From the NCBI GenBank assembly GCA_016793525.1, contig JAEUJT010000120.1, positions 1-12,737 of the forward strand: DNA of 12,737 bases, read 5' to 3'. The translations under genes and the position numbers were made by a program. This document shows, piece by piece, positions 1-9,200 of this stretch. Each line of letters begins with the position of its first letter. Positions within the stretch are counted from its first letter, which is position 1. A model generated the notes under the pieces. It did not search any database. It was not told where the DNA came from and was given only the letters and a program-made list of their open reading frames with translations. Source of the stretch: Archangium sp. GTDB lineage: Bacteria > Myxococcota > Myxococcia > Myxococcales > Myxococcaceae.

Positions 1-1107
1 CAAGTCGGGCAGGTCCGGCAGCGCCGCCAGGCCGACGCCGCCGAGGGTGCGGTTGCCGGCGGACGACGCGCGCTCGAAGGCCTGGTCTTCTTCTGTCACC
101 TGGCGCAGGCGGTCGGCGTCGATGGTGTTCAGCTTGGCCACCCAGGCCGCGGCGTCGCGGTAGCCCGGCGCCACCGCCAGCACCCGCTGCAGCGCTTCGA
201 TTGCGTTCTGCGGCAGCCCCAGCTTGTCGTACAGCTGCGCCAGCGCGTAGAGCGTCTCGACGTCTTTCTCGGATTCTGGCGGCGACTCGACGAAGGGCCC
301 GATGAAGTACTCGAAGGCGATGCTGACGTTGGGCACCGTCATCGCCAGGCGCACCGCGTCAGCCGCCGCCTGCCGGTACCGCGGGTCGGTGGCCGGCACC
401 CGCTGAATGAGGTCGAAGGCCTTGGCCGCATCGCCCGCGCGCCAGGCGCACACCGACGCTTCGTAGAACTTCCCCGCCTGCACGAAGAGCGATGCTGCCC
501 GCGCGTGGTGGCCCAACTCGCTCGCCAGTCGCGCCCCCTCGGCGGGAGCGCCGGCCTGCACGTAACCCTCGAGGGCCGCGGCGCGGTTGCCTTGGGCCTC
601 GATGCGGCGGGCAGCGTCGAGCTGGGCGGCGTTGCGCACCGGTTGGCGCGGCGCAGATGGAGGAGGGAGCGGCGGCGCGGTGGGTGGCTTCACCGAGGCG
701 CGCGAGGCGGGCTTCGGCACCTCGCGCAGCTGGGCGGCGCCGTCGAAGTCGCCGGCCTTCTCCAGTACCTCGGCGGCGCGGGCTTTCTCGCCGAGCGACG
801 TCAGCAGCCGCACCGCGCCTTCGGTGTCGCCGGCCCGGGCCAGCAGGTGCGACGCGGTGAGCGCCCGCTTGCGCTGCTCCGCGTTGAGCTTCGCGGTGTC
901 GAAGCCCCGGCCCGGGAGCTGCTGGAGCAGGTACTCGGCGGCCCCGCGAAAATCTCGGCGCCCAGCCAAGAGTCGCACCACGTCTTCGGCCGACGCGAGG
1001 CGGCGGAACCAGTCGAGCGCCCGCTGCCAGTCTCCGGCGCGCTCATGGGCCCGCGCGGCCTCGAGGGCCTTGGCGTACTCCGCGGCCGAGAGGCCCGAGG
1101 TGCTCAT
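1..1107 (-). CDS. TPR-like helical repeat protein, 3' end beyond the window
   Basis: The frame is open from an ATG at 1107 to the left edge (369 codons), so the C-terminus is missing. The visible protein is Ala/Leu/Arg-rich and helical. Short repeated units of the type 'A..L...GD...A' recur, for example around residues 18-36, 85-128, 165-235 and 285-325, matching TPR or SNAP-like solenoids. A Pro/Ser-rich linker (about residues 130-157) splits it into two helical blocks. The visible part ends in a low-complexity stretch (ALPDLPDL) that looks like a linker to a further domain outside the window. No signal peptide is seen, so it is probably a cytosolic scaffold. Its ATG overlaps the stop of the upstream ATPase gene (ATGA), with GGAG about 10 nt upstream, so translation is likely coupled. 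The operon position suggests an adaptor for the two PilT-like ATPases; that role is inferred. The exact family is not recognised. Confidence 0.8.
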   Translation of the reverse strand, partial: MSTSGLSAAEYAKALEAARAHERAGDWQRALDWFRRLASAEDVVRLLAGRRDFRGAAEYLLQQLPGRGFDTAKLNAEQRKRALTASHLLARAGDTEGAVRLLTSLGEKARAAEVLEKAGDFDGAAQLREVPKPASRASVKPPTAPPLPPPSAPRQPVRNAAQLDAARRIEAQGNRAAALEGYVQAGAPAEGARLASELGHHARAASLFVQAGKFYEASVCAWRAGDAAKAFDLIQRVPATDPRYRQAAADAVRLAMTVPNVSIAFEYFIGPFVESPPESEKDVETLYALAQLYDKLGLPQNAIEALQRVLAVAPGYRDAAAWVAKLNTIDADRLRQVTEEDQAFERASSAGNRTLGGVGLAALPDLPDL

Positions 1108-2180
1108 TCGGGCGCCACTCCGTCGAGCAACTTGCGCAGCGCATCAGGCGCGTGCGCCACCTTCAGCGCTTCGGCTGGCTCCACCAGGCCCTGCTGCACC
1201 ACGCGCAGCAGACAGGCGTCGAGGCTCTGGTTGCCCGAGCCGTCGTGACTCGCCGTCTGGAGGTACGAATCGAGCTGGTGCACTTTTCCTTCACGAATCA
1301 TGCTCGACACCGCGAAATTCTGCAGCAGCACCTCGTGCACCGCCACCAAGCCGTCGGCATTGGCCTTTTTGCACAGCTGCTGACACACCACCGCGCGCAG
1401 CAGCACGGCCAACACGCCGCGCGCCTGCTCGGTGGCGCTTTCGGGCATGGCGTCGATGATGCGGTCGACCGCCTTGGCCGCCGAATTCGTGTGCAGCGTG
1501 CCCAGCACCAACACGCCGGTCTCCGCCGCCTGGAGCGCGAGCGAAATCGTCTCTGGGTCGCGCATCTCGCCCACCACCAGCACGTCGGGTGACTCGCGCA
1601 GCGCCGAGCGGAGCGCCGCGGCGAAGCTCGGCACGTGGTCGCCCACCTGCCGCTGGGTCACCACACTTTTGGCCGAGGCGTGCACGAACTCGATGGGGTC
1701 TTCGACGGTGATGATGTGCCGCGCCGACGAGGTGTTGATTTGCGCCACCAGCGCCGAAAGCGTCGTCGTCTTGCCGCTGCCCGTCGGCCCGCACACCAGC
1801 ACCAGCCCATTCTGCAGGTCGGCCAGCCGGCGCACCTGCTGCGGCACCAACAGCTCGTCCAACGTCGGCAGCCGCTTGGGAATGATGCGGAACACCGCGC
1901 CGTAGCCGTGCTGCTGCACGAAGAGGTTGACGCGAAAACGCGCCACGTCAGGCAACACGTAGACGTAGTCGAGCTCTTGGGTGCGCACGAGCGTCGCCCG
2001 CTGCGCCTCGGTGAGCGGCTCGAAGAGAAAGCGCTCGGTCTCCTGGCGGGTGAGGCTGCGGTACGGCAGCGCGGTGAGGTCGCCGTGGTGGCGAATGGTC
2101 GGCGGCCTCCCGGCGGAGAAGTGCAGGTCACTCGCGCTCTGCTCGGCCACCAGCCGCAAGAAGGAGTCGATGCGCGCCAC
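1104..2180 (-). CDS. PilT/PilU-type type IV pilus retraction ATPase
   Basis: A 358-aa protein, the usual PilT length. It is a secretion-superfamily hexameric ATPase expected to power type IV pilus retraction at the inner-membrane base of the machine. All signature elements are visible: the N-terminal ASDLHFSAG motif (residues 16-24), Walker A GPTGSGKT (131-138), Asp box TVEDPIEFVH (158-167), Walker B DVLVVGEMRD (199-208, catalytic Glu 205), and His box TGVLVLGTLHT (221-231). The C-terminal IREGKVHQL (295-303) corresponds to the PilT AIRNLIREGK region, but the residues just before IREGK (AVSSM) differ from AIRNL. PilT versus PilU is therefore left open. The start is GTG, supported by a strong AAAGGGAGG 7 nt upstream inside the end of the preceding gene. 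It lies 3 nt downstream of the HEAT-PilT fusion gene and overlaps the TPR gene by 4 nt. It is clearly a functional ATPase by motif content; its substrate machine is inferred. Confidence 0.95.
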   Translation of the reverse strand: MARIDSFLRLVAEQSASDLHFSAGRPPTIRHHGDLTALPYRSLTRQETERFLFEPLTEAQRATLVRTQELDYVYVLPDVARFRVNLFVQQHGYGAVFRIIPKRLPTLDELLVPQQVRRLADLQNGLVLVCGPTGSGKTTTLSALVAQINTSSARHIITVEDPIEFVHASAKSVVTQRQVGDHVPSFAAALRSALRESPDVLVVGEMRDPETISLALQAAETGVLVLGTLHTNSAAKAVDRIIDAMPESATEQARGVLAVLLRAVVCQQLCKKANADGLVAVHEVLLQNFAVSSMIREGKVHQLDSYLQTASHDGSGNQSLDACLLRVVQQGLVEPAEALKVAHAPDALRKLLDGVAPE

Positions 2181-2183
2181 GCG

Positions 2184-5100
2184 TCAGCCTCCCTTTCGCT
2201 GCGATTTGCCCACGTCGGCCAGCAAGGCCTCGAAGTCTTTCTTCGAGCGCGCCTTGACGAAGGCATCTTCGGCCGTCACTCGACCCGCCTTCACCAACTT
2301 CATCAGCTCGGTGTCCATCAGCCGCATGCCCTCGGCCTGCGAGGTGACCATCACCGAGTGCAGCTGGTGCGTCTTGCCCTTGCGAATGAGCGCCGCCGAG
2401 GCGTCGGTGTTGAGCAACACCTCGAGCGCCAACACGCGCCCTCCGTCGGTCGCGGGCAGCAGGTACTGGCACACCACCGCGCGCAGGCTCTCGGCCAACA
2501 TCGAGCGCACCTGCTGCTGCTGCGCCTGGGGAAACGCGTTGATGAGGCGGTCGATGGAGCTGTCGGCCGACACGGTGTGCACGGTGCCGAAGACGAGGTG
2601 CCCCGTCTCCGCCGCCGTCACCGCGAAGGAGATGCTGGGCAGGTCGCGCAATTCGCCCATGAGAATCACGTCGGGGTCTTCGCGCAGGGTGGCGCGCAGC
2701 GCGTTCGACATCGACTGGGTGTGCGACCCGAGCTCGCGCTGGGTGACGATGCTCTTCTTGTCGGCGTGGAGGAACTCGATGGGGTCTTCGAGGCAGATGA
2801 TGTGCGACGCGTCGGTGCGGTTGATGGAGTCGATGAGCACCGCCAGTGTCGTCGACTTGCCGCTGCCCGTCGGCCCGCCGATGAGCACCAGGCCTTGTGA
2901 CAGCTGCGCCAGCCCCAACACCTGCGGCGGCAAGCCAATGGCGTCGGCGCTCGGCAGCACCCCCTTGATGATGCGGAAGACGGCCGCCGGTCCCTTGGCC
3001 TCGGTGAAGAGGTTGACGCGGTAGCGCAGCGACTTGGCCTTCAACTCGTACGAGAAGTCGACGTCTTCGCCTTTCTCCAGCGTTGCCGCGCGCTCCGGCG
3101 TCAGCAGCGGGGCCAGCAGGTTGCGCACCTGCTCTTCGCTCATGGCGTTGTTGGTGAGCGCCTCCACCTTGCCCAGGCGCTTGAAGTACACGACCCGCCC
3201 CGGCGCGAGGAACACGTCGTCGCCGTGCAGCTCGGTGCAGCGGGTGAGCAGCTGGTCGAGGAGCGTCAGCTGCGCCACCGCCTCTTCGGTCACCGCCAGA
3301 GAGATGTTGAAGCCCTCTGCGATGCCTCGCGCCCGGGTTCGTACGTCGACATCGCCGTCGTGCAGCAGCGGTTGCACGGCGGTGGCCAGCGAGTTGTCTC
3401 CCAAGAAGCCCACCACCTCGAGCGCGGCGAGGCGCACCTGCGCGCTGGGACTGGCGAGGAGGGTGACGGCAGGCTCCAACGCCTCGGGCGCGTGCATCAT
3501 GCGCAGGGCGTCGAGGCACGCCGCCTGGTCGTCGGGCACCCGCTGCAGCAGGTCGAGCAGGTACGGCACCGAGCGCGGGTCACCCAGCTCGCCGATGGTG
3601 AGAATGGCCCGCTCACGCACCCACCAGTCGCCGTCGTTCTGCGCGGCGCGCACGAGTGCGCCCAGCGTCTCCGGGGCTTTGAGGCGGCCGAGCAGCTCCA
3701 CCGCCCACCGGCGCACCACCTCGGAGTCGGCCGACAGGTACGGCACGAGATGCGGCGCCAGCGCGGGCCCCGCCATCTGCACCAGCGCGTCGGCCAGGCG
3801 CTCGCGCACCCACCAGTCTTCGTCGCGCAGCACCGCCAGCAGCTTCGGCCACAGGTCTTCGGCCGGGGCGCGAATGGAAGACACGAGGCCCGCCGCCATG
3901 CGCCGCACGTTGACGTCGGGGCTGCGCAGCAACCAGATGATGGTGCGGGAGAGGTCGAGCTTCTCCGCCCGGCTCAGCGCCGACATGATTTCGCCGGCCT
4001 TGGTGCGCACCGCGAGCTGCTTGTGGCCCAGCGCTTCGACCAGCACCCCGAGGAGCGCGTTGCTGCCCTGCGCCTCGACCACCGACAGCACCGCCAACCG
4101 CAGCGCGTTGGGCCCCGCACGGAGCCGGTGCTCCAGCGTCACCACCACCCGCGGCGAGGAGAAGCGGCGCAGGCCCTCGATGGCCGCGCGCGCGAGGGAC
4201 GGCTGCTCCACCACCGGCGCCACGGCGCGGAACCAGTCTTCTTCACTGCACAGCTCGCAGTACGACTGCAGGGCCGTGCGGGCCACCTCGTCGTTGGTGT
4301 CGGCGAAGAACGAGGCCAGCAGCGCCAGCACGGCGGGCACGTCGCGCGCCAGCACCCGCATGTCGCCCAGCGCGCGGAGGGCGAGGAGCCGCTCGGGAGG
4401 TTTGGCCGCCGGCAGCTCGGTGGTCAGCAGCGCAATCGCGGAGAACCCACCGCCGCGCACCAGCACCTCGAGCGCCTCGGCCCGGCCCGCGAAGCTGCGC
4501 TCTTTGAGGACGTTCTGCACACCCTCGAGGTGGGCGAGCGAGCGCGGCGTGGAGAAGATGGCCACCGCCAGCTTGCGCGTCGCGGCGTCGGCGTGGCCCA
4601 GCTGCGGCGCCAGCGCGCTCAACGAGGGAATGTCGTCGAGCACCGCGAGCGGCTTGGCGAGCGCGGCTTTGAGCGTCGGGTCGCCTTCTTTGAAGGCCTT
4701 CACCAGGAGCACCAGCAGCTGCGGGTCTTTTTTGCCCGTCACCAGCCCGGCGATGGCCGCGGCGCGGCGCTTGTGCACCACCGGGTCGGCCTGCGACGAG
4801 TGCTTCGACAGCGCGAACTCGAGCAGCTTGCGCAGCTCGAGGGCCGGCACCGCGAGGTTGGCGCGAACGAAGTCATTCACTTCGTCGTCGTTGGTCCACG
4901 CGCCGACCTTGAACACCATCAGCGCTTCGCCCGGAGGTGGCGGGGGCGGTGGTGGCGCTGTCGAGGCTGGAGGCCGGGAGGGCGCGGGCTGCGGTGCCGA
5001 GGCACGCGGTGGAGGTGCAGAACCGGGCGGGAGTGGCGCGGTCGCCGAGACCACCGGGAGCGACATCGGCACCGGGGTGAGCGCCATGCCCATGATGGCG

Positions 5101-6194
5101 GGGCTCGAGTCCGACGACATCATCGGCGCGATGAAGCCACTCGGCGTCGAGCCGGCCACCTGGAACAGACCAGACCCGCCGCTCGCGGGTGGCGCGAGGC
5201 CCACCATCGAGGCACTCGAGCGCGGCGCGGAGGGCGGTGGCGCGGCTCCGGTCATCGAGGCGCTCGACCGTGGAACAGACGGCGGAGGCGGCGCCGACGG
5301 CATGGGCGGGGGAACCGGGCCGGCCATTGACGCGCTCGACCGCGGCACCGACGGCGGTGGCGCGATGCCGGGCAGCGAAGCGCTCGATCGCGGGGCCGAC
5401 GCGGGCGGCACGGCGGGAGGCGGCGCACTCGCACGTGGCGCCACGCCATTCATCGAGGCGCTCGAGCGGGGGGCCACTCCACTCAGCGACCCACTCGAGC
5501 GCGGCACCTGCAACACGCCCGACGGCGACGACATGGGCGGCGCGGCCGCCGGCTCTTCGTCGAACGTGGCCGACTTCATTCGCTCGGGCGCGCGCTCGAG
5601 GTCGAGGTCGATGGAGCCCATGCCCGCGAGGGTGAACGTGGGCTTCTCGATGTCGAGCACCGCGCCGCGGCCGTCGACGAGGGTGAACTCGCCGTCGGCA
5701 AACTCCTGAGCGATGGGCGTGGGAACGCCGTACTGGTGTTTGCCCAGGCTCTCCACCGAGCGCGACACCATGTCTTGAATCTGGCCCTCGCCCGCGGCCA
5801 CCGCGACCACGTTGAGGTTCAGCCGCTGGCTCACCTCGGCCAGCGTGTCGGTGTCGAACGGCTCGGCCATGGCCATCGCCACCAGCTTGGCGTCAGGCTT
5901 CACCGCGAAGGGCAGAATCCCCTTTTGCCGGCAGTAGGCCGCGTCGAGCAGCGCCACCGCCGCCGGGTCGACCTGCGTCTTTTCGAGGTCGACCACCGTG
6001 ACGTTGGCGATTTGCGCCACCACCTCGACGATTTTGGCTTCGGTGGTGAGGCGCAGCTCGAAGAAGGCGCGGGTGAGGCGCCCGTCCCACTGCTTCACCC
6101 AGGCCAGGGCGCTGCGCAGCTGCACGGCATCGAGGACCTGGAGGTCGACGAGCCGTTGGCCAAAGGCGCGCTCTTTCGCTCGTAAGTCAGACAA
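2184..6194 (-). CDS. GspE/MshE N-domain + HEAT-repeat + PilT-type ATPase fusion protein
   Basis: A 1336-aa protein, about 3.7 times the normal PilT length. Domains in order: residues 1-150 resemble the N-terminal domain of GspE/PilB/MshE ATPases; 210-425 are a Pro/Ala/Ser linker with PRSSASM-type repeats and an eight-Pro run (414-421); 440-965 are HEAT/PBS-lyase-type repeats; 970-1336 are a complete PilT-like ATPase. The ATPase has Walker A GGPTGSGKST (1106-1115), Asp box CLEDPIEFLH (1134-1143), Walker B DVILMGELRD (1175-1184, catalytic Glu 1181) and His box TGHLVFGTVHT (1197-1207). The usual ASDLH motif at the start of the PilT fold is replaced by GDDVFLAPG (991-999). Motif content predicts active ATP hydrolysis. 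The solenoid could dock other proteins to a pilus base or cell pole; that is inference. The TTG start at 6194 is chosen because GGGGGAG lies 8 nt upstream and no in-frame start lies close upstream. It is the first gene of an operon with a second PilT-type ATPase and a TPR protein. Confidence 0.92.
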   Translation of the reverse strand: MSDLRAKERAFGQRLVDLQVLDAVQLRSALAWVKQWDGRLTRAFFELRLTTEAKIVEVVAQIANVTVVDLEKTQVDPAAVALLDAAYCRQKGILPFAVKPDAKLVAMAMAEPFDTDTLAEVSQRLNLNVVAVAAGEGQIQDMVSRSVESLGKHQYGVPTPIAQEFADGEFTLVDGRGAVLDIEKPTFTLAGMGSIDLDLERAPERMKSATFDEEPAAAPPMSSPSGVLQVPRSSGSLSGVAPRSSASMNGVAPRASAPPPAVPPASAPRSSASLPGIAPPPSVPRSSASMAGPVPPPMPSAPPPPSVPRSSASMTGAAPPPSAPRSSASMVGLAPPASGGSGLFQVAGSTPSGFIAPMMSSDSSPAIMGMALTPVPMSLPVVSATAPLPPGSAPPPRASAPQPAPSRPPASTAPPPPPPPPGEALMVFKVGAWTNDDEVNDFVRANLAVPALELRKLLEFALSKHSSQADPVVHKRRAAAIAGLVTGKKDPQLLVLLVKAFKEGDPTLKAALAKPLAVLDDIPSLSALAPQLGHADAATRKLAVAIFSTPRSLAHLEGVQNVLKERSFAGRAEALEVLVRGGGFSAIALLTTELPAAKPPERLLALRALGDMRVLARDVPAVLALLASFFADTNDEVARTALQSYCELCSEEDWFRAVAPVVEQPSLARAAIEGLRRFSSPRVVVTLEHRLRAGPNALRLAVLSVVEAQGSNALLGVLVEALGHKQLAVRTKAGEIMSALSRAEKLDLSRTIIWLLRSPDVNVRRMAAGLVSSIRAPAEDLWPKLLAVLRDEDWWVRERLADALVQMAGPALAPHLVPYLSADSEVVRRWAVELLGRLKAPETLGALVRAAQNDGDWWVRERAILTIGELGDPRSVPYLLDLLQRVPDDQAACLDALRMMHAPEALEPAVTLLASPSAQVRLAALEVVGFLGDNSLATAVQPLLHDGDVDVRTRARGIAEGFNISLAVTEEAVAQLTLLDQLLTRCTELHGDDVFLAPGRVVYFKRLGKVEALTNNAMSEEQVRNLLAPLLTPERAATLEKGEDVDFSYELKAKSLRYRVNLFTEAKGPAAVFRIIKGVLPSADAIGLPPQVLGLAQLSQGLVLIGGPTGSGKSTTLAVLIDSINRTDASHIICLEDPIEFLHADKKSIVTQRELGSHTQSMSNALRATLREDPDVILMGELRDLPSISFAVTAAETGHLVFGTVHTVSADSSIDRLINAFPQAQQQQVRSMLAESLRAVVCQYLLPATDGGRVLALEVLLNTDASAALIRKGKTHQLHSVMVTSQAEGMRLMDTELMKLVKAGRVTAEDAFVKARSKKDFEALLADVGKSQRKGG
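2188..2196 (-). promoter_or_regulatory. Ribosome binding site for the PilT-type gene with a GTG start
   Basis: AAAGGGAGG lies on the minus strand, 7 nt before the GTG at 2180, inside the last codons of the upstream fusion gene. It indicates independent re-initiation on the shared mRNA. Confidence 0.75.
5199..5504 (-). repeat. In-frame PRSSASMxG repeat tract in the fusion-protein linker
   Basis: Within the linker of the HEAT-PilT fusion, a nine-residue unit PRSS(A/G)S(M/L)xG occurs at residues 231, 242, 268, 284, 308 and 324. A degenerate copy (PRASAPPP) begins at 253. Copies are separated by Pro-rich spacers of varied length. At DNA level the repeats read as imperfect copies of CGCTCGAGCGCCTCGATG on the minus strand. 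The unit combines basic, Ser-rich and Gly/Pro residues typical of disordered, possibly phosphorylated segments. No specific function can be read from the sequence. Confidence 0.85.
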
Positions 6195-6202
6195 CCCGTG
6201 GA

Positions 6203-6209
6203 CTCCCCC
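6203..6209 (-). promoter_or_regulatory. Ribosome binding site deciding a TTG start
   Basis: GGGGGAG lies on the minus strand, 8 nt before the TTG at 6194. It supports this unusual start for the fusion gene. The upstream in-frame codons (GTC CAC GGG) offer no alternative initiator. Confidence 0.7.
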
Positions 6210-6295
6210 GGTGTGAGCAGGGAGCGTAGAGCAGAAACCGCCCGAGAAGATCTGCCTCGTTGGTTCCCGAGATTTTCGCGGGCTGGCCGGGTTTT

Positions 6296-9200
6296 TCAGT
6301 TGCAGGTGGTGAGGTACCCGACCGTCAACGTCTGGCCCGGGCCCGGGGTGTTGACCGGCGCGAAGCGCACCGAGTTGCTCACCGCGTCGTAGGTGTACCC
6401 GCCCGCCGCCACCGGTTGGCCGTTGATGCGCACGTCGAGCTGGTTGGCGCCGGTGAGGTCGGGCACGTTGTTCAAGAAGAACTGAGTGCGAAAGCCGAAG
6501 GCCGTCTGCCCGAGTGACTGCAGGGTGCTGGCCCAGCTCGTCGAGCAGATTTCGGCGCGCACGCCGCCGGTGGCCGTCACCAGCGCCTGGTAGTTCGAGA
6601 GGCCGGTCAGGTCGTCGTAGCTGCAGCCCGACGGCGCCGACGAGAGGTACGGCCCGATGTTCGAGAAGGTGAAGGCCGAGCGGTTGGCGAAGCCTTTCAC
6701 GTTGAACAGAATGTTTTGGTAATACGAGAGCGGCTGCGGCGACTGGTCTCCGGCGTCAGACACCACCACCACCGCCAGGTTGGCGTCGAGGCGCAAGAAG
6801 CCCGCGTTCTGGCCCGCCAGGTTCACCGACGAGAGCGCGGCCACCGTCGGCGCCAGGCCCATTTCGGTGCCCGAGCCGCTCGTGCCCACGTTCACCAGCG
6901 TCGAGAAGGCGCCCGACACGTTCGGCGTCGCCCGCGTCAGCACGTGGCCCGCCGTGCCCGCGCGAATCATCACCCCGTTGCGCGAGATGTCGGTGGTGGT
7001 GGCGCTCAGGTGGTAATCGACGCTCGCGCTGTTCGCGTACTGCATGAACGAGCCGAAGTTCGCCGCCAGGCTCGCCTGCTTGTCACCCATCGAGCAGGAG
7101 TCGTCGATGACCAGCAGAATGTCGGCCTTCGGCTGCGCGTCTTGGGTGAACGTGTCGGTCTGGAGGCCCATCGGGTCGCCGCGGCCCGTCATGTTCGCGA
7201 CGTAGCTGACCGACGCGCCCGACTGCACCACCTCCATCACCACCACGCCTTGGTCGACGCCCGTGTCGATGGGCGAATACCGCGCCTGGAATTGCACCGG
7301 CGCCGCGCCCGGAGCGAGCGTCAGCCCCGTCGAGGGAATGGTCGGCGTCTGCACCAAGAAGAACTCGGGGCACGCGGTGCCGCCGGGGCACGAGGGCGTC
7401 CCCGCCGCAGCGCCGGCCGCGGTCACCAGCTGCAGACTGCGCAGCGTCAGCGCCGTGCTGCAGGTGTTGTAGAGGTTGAAGGTGCGCGCCGGCGAGTTGC
7501 AGCGGGCCGAGGTGGGCGGAACGCTGCGCACCGTGCCGAAGTCGAGCGGGTTCGGCGTCACCGTGAGGCACGACGGGCCCACCACCGTGCGCATGGTGAT
7601 GCGGGTGTTTGGCTGGGCCGGCGAAGTCGAGTCGAAGCTGAACACGCCCGTCAGCGTCACCGGTGTGGTGCCCGAGAAGGAGACTGGGGTGGTTCGCAGC
7701 ACCACCGTGTACGTCTCTCCGGCCAGCAGCTCTTTTTCGGTGGGGGGCGGCGTGGCGAAGCTGAACTCTGGCGCCGAGCCCGCGAGGAACTGAAAGTTGG
7801 TGAGGTAGCAGATGTCAGACGCGTTGGCCGACGCGTTGGTGATGTTCACGGGGATGTCGCGCTGCGTGGCCACCGGCACCAGGCCGAAGTCGGCGGTGAG
7901 CGGCGTCACCCGGTAGCTGCACGGCGGCGTCACCTGCACGTTGGCGGTCAACGTCAACCGCACCGTGGGCTCGCTCAGGTCGTTGGAGTGCAACACGAGC
8001 TCGGCCTCTTTCAGGCCCACGCTCGTCGCGCGCAGCGCCACCGTCAGGTCGACGCTGTTGGAGCCCACCGTCGCCGGCAAGCCACCCACCGAGGAGTACG
8101 TCGGCGCCACGGTCACCACGAAGTCGCTCGCCGAGGTGCTCGCGTTGCCGGGCACCACCTCGTACAGCGGCATTTGGCCCGGGCGGCCCATCATGTCGAC
8201 CGTGCCGAGGAAGAGCGGCGCCGAGCCGATGTTCTGCACCGCCACGCGGCGCGACGCCTGGCCGAGGCCGTTGGAGAAGCTGACCCGGCCGAAGTTCACC
8301 GCCGGGCGCGGCGTCACCTTGATTTTCGGGCCGCCGCCGGTGCACTCCAACGCGACCGAGCCGCGCGGGGTGCGGGTGAGGCCCGTGTCGAAGGTGAAAG
8401 CGGAGTTGCGAACGCCGGCGACGGCAGGGCTGCACGACACCGTCACTGTGGTTTCGCCGACGGGCAGCGTCAACGTCGCGCCGGCCGGGGTGAAGGTGTA
8501 GTCGGTGGTGTTGGTGGTGCGCACGTTGCGCAGGGTGATGGGGCGGTTCGAGCCGTTGACGAACTTCACCTCGCGCGCCACCTGGAAGTTCGGCGGCACC
8601 TGGCCGAAGCGCAGGGTGGGCGGGGTCCACGTCAACACGTCGTCGACGCCGGTACCCTTGAGAATGACGGTGACGCTCCGGCACGAGCCAGCGCCGCGCA
8701 GCGACACGGTCGCTTCGAAGGCGCGCTTCTCGGTCGGGGTGAAGTTCAGCACCACCGGCTGTCGGCCCATGGAGGGAATTTCGATGTCACCCCGAGGCGC
8801 GCCCGCAGCGAAGCCGAAGGCCGGGCCGTCGCGGCCGGCGATGTCGCCCACGGTGGCGAGGTCGGCGTTCGACAGCGTGTTCACCAACTCGACGATTTCA
8901 GAGAACGTCTCGCCCACCGGCACGTTGCCGAAGTCGACCACCGCAGGCACGTCGCAGTTTCCGATTTCGGTCTTCGCGCGCAGGGTGACGGTGACGGTGT
9001 TGCGGCTCTCGTCGGCGCCGTCGGCGATGAAGCGCACCACACTTTCGTAGGCCAACGTGCCGTCGACCGGCGTGAAGCGAACCGGCACCAGCAGCTCTTG
9101 GCCCGGGCTGACGGGCGCCTGCACCAGGTCTGCGTGGAACGGCGCGCTGGCCTCGCCAAAGGCGGGCGCGATGTAGAGCGCGTCGCCGCTGACGATTTCG

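Noticed and set aside
3034..5709. 891-codon plus-strand open frame opposite the fusion gene
   Set aside because: It is antisense to clear HEAT and linker coding. Its translation is Ser/Arg/Ala-rich low complexity without motifs, the usual effect of high GC.
6266..6282. CCCG...CGGG hairpin after the VWA lipoprotein gene as a terminator
   Set aside because: The stem is short (6 bp with a mismatch) and no U-run follows on the minus strand, so this is too weak to call. No convincing promoter was found in the 6195-6295 gap either.
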